DNA of 9,983 nt, from assembly GCA_026993285.1 (NCBI GenBank), contig JALWTZ010000460.1, forward strand, positions 1-9,983, read 5' to 3'. The position numbers and the translations under genes are program-made. The notes under the pieces are model-generated. The model had not been told where the DNA came from. It was given only the letters and a program-made list of their open reading frames with translations, and made no database searches. Of the stretch, positions 8,187 through 9,983 are shown piece by piece. Every line of letters starts with the position of its first letter. The first letter of the stretch is position 1. The stretch comes from Lysobacterales bacterium (lineage in GTDB: Bacteria; Pseudomonadota; Gammaproteobacteria; Xanthomonadales; S139-57).

Positions 8187-9040
8187 AGCCGGTCACCGGC
8201 AAGCCGGTTCAGGCTCTCCCACGTTCCCTGCAGCAGCTTTCCCTGCGTGGTTTATGGCTCTATCTGTTTGTGCTTTTGCTGGTGAGTACCTTGTTCGGCT
8301 ATTTTGCTGTATCTGCTGTCCGAACCATGGAGCGGACACGCGGTGAGCAATTGGCTGACGACCTGGCTCTGCTGCTGCGGGAGCAAGTCGCTGCCTATCA
8401 GGCCATTGTTCGCCAACTGACCAAAGACCAGCAGGTACGGGATATCCTTTCCTTTGGCGATCGGGAAGCGGCTCAGGCCTGGGCTGTGGAGCATCGTCGT
8501 TTTCTTCCTCATGTCGTGGGCCTGGCCCTGACCGATCAGGCAGGCCTGTTGTTGGGGCAACCGCGTAGCCTGCGCGTGGGCCCGGCCTGCCAGTTGGATC
8601 TGCAACAACGTGCCGCCGGAGATCCGGTAACCGTCTTGCCTGCACATTTCAATCAGCCCGGTCTGGAACACTACGATGTGGTGGAAACCGTCCACGATGA
8701 TTTTGGTGAACCACTGGGATTGCTGTTCGCCAGTTTCAATTTGCGGCATATCCAGAAACTCCTGGAATCCACCCAAGGGCAACGGGCCGGCGTGCGGTTG
8801 CAGGATCAACTGGGCCAGACGCTGGCTACAGTTAGTCCGCCTAAAAGCCCACATGGATACACACACTACAAAGCGGTGTTGCCTGATATTGGCTGGACAC
8901 TACAACTGACACTGCCTACACAGGATTTGAGCAGCGTTTTCGCCGCCATTGCAGCCGCTGCACTCGTACTGTTTGTCTTCATGGCCTTATTGCTCGCTGT
9001 CATGCGCAACCGAATCGTCAGCAGCTTGCAGCAGGAATAG
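8180..9040 (+). CDS. Membrane sensor half of a broken diguanylate cyclase
   Basis: A 286-residue ORF with a short cytoplasmic N-terminus, a first membrane helix at about residues 25-46 (WLYLFVLLLVSTLFGYFAV), a roughly 205-residue periplasmic domain, and a second helix at about 253-275 (VFAAIAAAALVLFVF). The periplasmic part looks like a Cache-type sensor: V-G-L-A-L-T-D-Q-A-G-L-L-L-G, then G-E-P-L-G-L-L-F-A-S-F-N-L. The ORF stops 11 residues after the second helix, where a signalling domain should follow. Downstream sequence holds degraded GGDEF pieces, partly in the same frame, so this is the remnant of a c-di-GMP-synthesising receptor. If expressed it would be a membrane sensor without output. 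The start at 8180 has a poor ribosome binding site, but no other start exists in the open frame (TAG at 8150-8152). Confidence 0.72.
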   Translation: MLKPVTGKPVQALPRSLQQLSLRGLWLYLFVLLLVSTLFGYFAVSAVRTMERTRGEQLADDLALLLREQVAAYQAIVRQLTKDQQVRDILSFGDREAAQAWAVEHRRFLPHVVGLALTDQAGLLLGQPRSLRVGPACQLDLQQRAAGDPVTVLPAHFNQPGLEHYDVVETVHDDFGEPLGLLFASFNLRHIQKLLESTQGQRAGVRLQDQLGQTLATVSPPKSPHGYTHYKAVLPDIGWTLQLTLPTQDLSSVFAAIAAAALVLFVFMALLLAVMRNRIVSSLQQE

Positions 9041-9232
9041 CCAGTGAATCGAGAAGCCAGCCGATGATGGATCTGGATGATTTAAAAAAACCGTCCACGA
9101 TACCCAGGTAACCGGACTGATGCCCTGTTGCGCCTGTAGGGTAGCTCGGTGGTTATTTCTACGGCATTCAAACAGGCAGATATCGCCCGCTATCGCGCCA
9201 AGGAAAATGGCAAGGGAATTCTGTCCGGTTGA
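9041..9232 (+). pseudogene. Degraded GGDEF (diguanylate cyclase) domain relic
   Basis: Pieces of a GGDEF domain survive in order but in three frames. Right after the TAG stop at 9038-9040, in the same frame, V-N-R-E-A (from 9044) recalls the L-T-G-L-x-N-R-E-A start of the domain. M-D-L-D-D-L-K at 9067 matches the D-L-D-x-F-K motif. A shift in a run of seven A (9084-9090) leads to T-V-H-D-T (9090-9104), matching V-N-D-T. D-A-L-L-R-L (9119-9136), matching G-D-x-L-L-R-x, is in the original frame. F-K-Q-A-D-I-A-R-Y-R-A-K-E-N-G-K-G (9167-9217) is the C-terminal A-D-x-A-x-Y-x-A-K-x-x-G-K motif, ending in TGA at 9230-9232. The GG[DE]EF catalytic segment itself and other stretches are deleted, so no cyclase activity is possible. 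Confidence 0.85.
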
Positions 9233-9235
9233 AGT

Positions 9236-9266
9236 TTGACTCCGTACCTGACTACGCAGTGATCAT
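9236..9266 (+). promoter_or_regulatory. MerR-type mercury-responsive promoter and operator
   Basis: TTGACT (9236-9241) and GATCAT (9261-9266) are separated by 19 bp, the over-long spacer typical of MerR-activated promoters. The spacer holds the dyad TCCGTAC - CTGA - CTACGCA (9241-9258). This closely resembles the classical Tn21/Tn501 mer operator, TCCGTAC-ATGA-GTACGGA, with a perfect left half and two mismatches in the right half. Transcription should start near 9273 and read merT. MerR bound here would repress without Hg(II) and untwist the DNA to activate with it. merR is not divergently encoded next to it, so the regulator must be elsewhere. Confidence 0.8.
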
Positions 9267-9295
9267 AAGCCTGAATGTTCACGGAGAATCAGGCG

Positions 9296-9658
9296 ATGAC
9301 GACTGAAAGCAAACCGGTACGGGCAGGAAAGCCCCTGTTGTTGGCCACGCTGGCTGCCGTGGGTGCGTCACTCTGTTGTGTCGGCCCCCTGGTACTGGTG
9401 GCGTTGGGCATCAGCGGTGCCTGGATGGCACAGTTGACGGCCATGGAACCCTACCGCCCGTTTTTTATCGCTCTTACGCTGGTATTTCTTGCGCTGGCCT
9501 TTCGCAAGCGCTATTTCCAGCCGCGTGGTTGCCGTACCGGCCAGCCCTGCAATGATGACTCGGTTCAGCGCCATCAGCGGTGGATATTCTGGCTTGCAAG
9601 CGCCGGTCTGTTGGCCTTGCTGGCTTTTCCCTACTACGGCATCTATCTTCTGGATTGA
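9296..9658 (+). CDS. merT: Mercuric ion inner-membrane transporter MerT
   Basis: MerT moves Hg(II) from periplasmic MerP across the inner membrane to cytoplasmic mercuric reductase. The 120-residue protein has three hydrophobic helices (about 14-42, 55-70 and 96-117). The first contains the essential vicinal pair Cys27-Cys28 in S-L-C-C-V-G-P-L-V-L. The cytoplasmic loop carries the second pair, Cys79 and Cys85 (C-R-T-G-Q-P-C). G-I-S-G-A-W and M-E-P-Y-R-P-F-F-I are family hallmarks. ATG 9296 is chosen because GGAG (9283-9286) lies 9 nt upstream. The in-frame ATG at 9275 falls at the expected transcription start, has no ribosome binding site and would add 7 atypical residues. It is the first gene of the mer operon. 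Confidence 0.94.
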   Translation: MTTESKPVRAGKPLLLATLAAVGASLCCVGPLVLVALGISGAWMAQLTAMEPYRPFFIALTLVFLALAFRKRYFQPRGCRTGQPCNDDSVQRHQRWIFWLASAGLLALLAFPYYGIYLLD

Positions 9659-9668
9659 GGAACGAGGC

Positions 9669-9968
9669 ATGAAACACATCCTTTTGTTCTTGGGGCTTCT
9701 GTGGTTACAAAGCCAACTTGCCTGGGCGGCACGGCCGGCAACCGTGGTACTGGATATACCGGGCATGAGCTGTGGCAGCTGTCCCATCACCGTCCGCATG
9801 GCCCTGAAAAGGGTTACGGGAGTCGAACAGGTACAGGCGGATCTGGACAGCAAGAGCGCTACCGTAGTCTTTGACCCCGAACAGGCGACGGTTCAGGCAC
9901 TGATCCGGGCCACCACGGAAGCCGGCTATCCTTCCAGCCTGCACGAACCGGCCGTGGGTTCCCAATGA
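9669..9968 (+). CDS. merP: Periplasmic mercury-binding protein MerP
   Basis: MerP captures Hg(II) in the periplasm and passes it to MerT. The 99-residue precursor has a signal peptide (MKHILLFLGLLWL, cleavage likely after A-W-A, residue 20). A heavy-metal-associated domain follows, with the binding motif G-M-S-C-G-S-C-P-I-T-V (Cys35 and Cys38) and a V-x-V-x-F-D strand. The C-terminal T-T-E-A-G-Y-P-S is typical. The gene starts 10 nt after the merT stop, with AGGA (9658-9661) as ribosome binding site. Its stop overlaps the next start as ATGA (9965-9968). The usual third MerP-family identifier, conserved Tyr-Pro near the end of the domain, is present. Confidence 0.94.
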   Translation: MKHILLFLGLLWLQSQLAWAARPATVVLDIPGMSCGSCPITVRMALKRVTGVEQVQADLDSKSATVVFDPEQATVQALIRATTEAGYPSSLHEPAVGSQ

Positions 9969-9983
9969 GCCAGCATTCCATCA
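9965..9983 (+). CDS. Start of a third mer-operon gene, cut by the window edge
   Basis: ATG at 9965-9967 overlaps the merP stop (ATGA), the same coupling style as in the operon upstream, and opens a frame reading M-S-Q-H-S-I before the window ends. In mer operons the gene after merP is commonly merA (mercuric reductase), merC or merF. Six residues cannot discriminate between them, so no product is assigned. Confidence 0.5.

Noticed and set aside
8192..8206. GCCGGT-C-ACCGGC dyad near the sensor gene start
   Set aside because: A 6-bp dyad inside coding sequence in GC-rich DNA is expected by chance; nothing else supports a function.
9275..9295. Earlier merT start at ATG 9275
   Set aside because: It falls at the predicted transcription start with no room for a ribosome binding site; ATG 9296 has GGAG at good spacing.

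Overview
The window comes from a chromosomal segment of a gammaproteobacterium with moderately high GC. The evidence is the order fimV - truA - trpF, a known gammaproteobacterial arrangement, and the sequence character of FimV, TruA and the Trp enzymes. A secreted protein with repeats of the type G-x-W-[YF]-[ND]-P-x-x-x-G-x-G fits lineages such as Xanthomonadales or Chromatiales-like bacteria, but I cannot name a genus. All recognisable genes lie on the + strand.

Region 1 (1-1771): the 3' part of fimV (acidic cytoplasmic region, one membrane segment, C-terminal FimV domain), a strong intrinsic terminator, and an AT-rich intergenic stretch. Region 2 (1772-3424): a secreted protein of unknown function with two N-terminal tryptophan/aromatic-rich repeats and a beta-rich second half. 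Region 3 (3447-8045): a tightly packed operon of truA, trpF, trpB, trpA, a cobalamin-binding-protein-like gene without a signal peptide, and a small 12-cysteine CWC/DUF5522 protein. Five junctions in a row overlap or have a 1-nt gap (three ATGA overlaps, one 1-nt gap, one 8-nt overlap). A 14-bp perfect inverted repeat covers the ribosome binding site and start of truA. The trp genes encode the isomerase and both tryptophan synthase subunits, the last three reactions from phosphoribosylanthranilate to tryptophan.

Region 4 (8046-9232): a broken diguanylate cyclase. Its membrane sensor half is an intact ORF, but the GGDEF catalytic half survives only as short pieces in three frames. Region 5 (9236-9983): the start of a mercury resistance operon, with a MerR-type promoter (19-bp spacer), merT, merP and the first codons of a third overlapping gene. 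No divergent merR is present.

The most useful unexplained items are the cytoplasmic metal-receptor-fold protein coupled to the Cys-rich protein at the end of the trp operon, the hairpin over the truA start, and the mer promoter directly abutting the diguanylate cyclase relic. I did not find evidence of a wholly new defence or mobile system.
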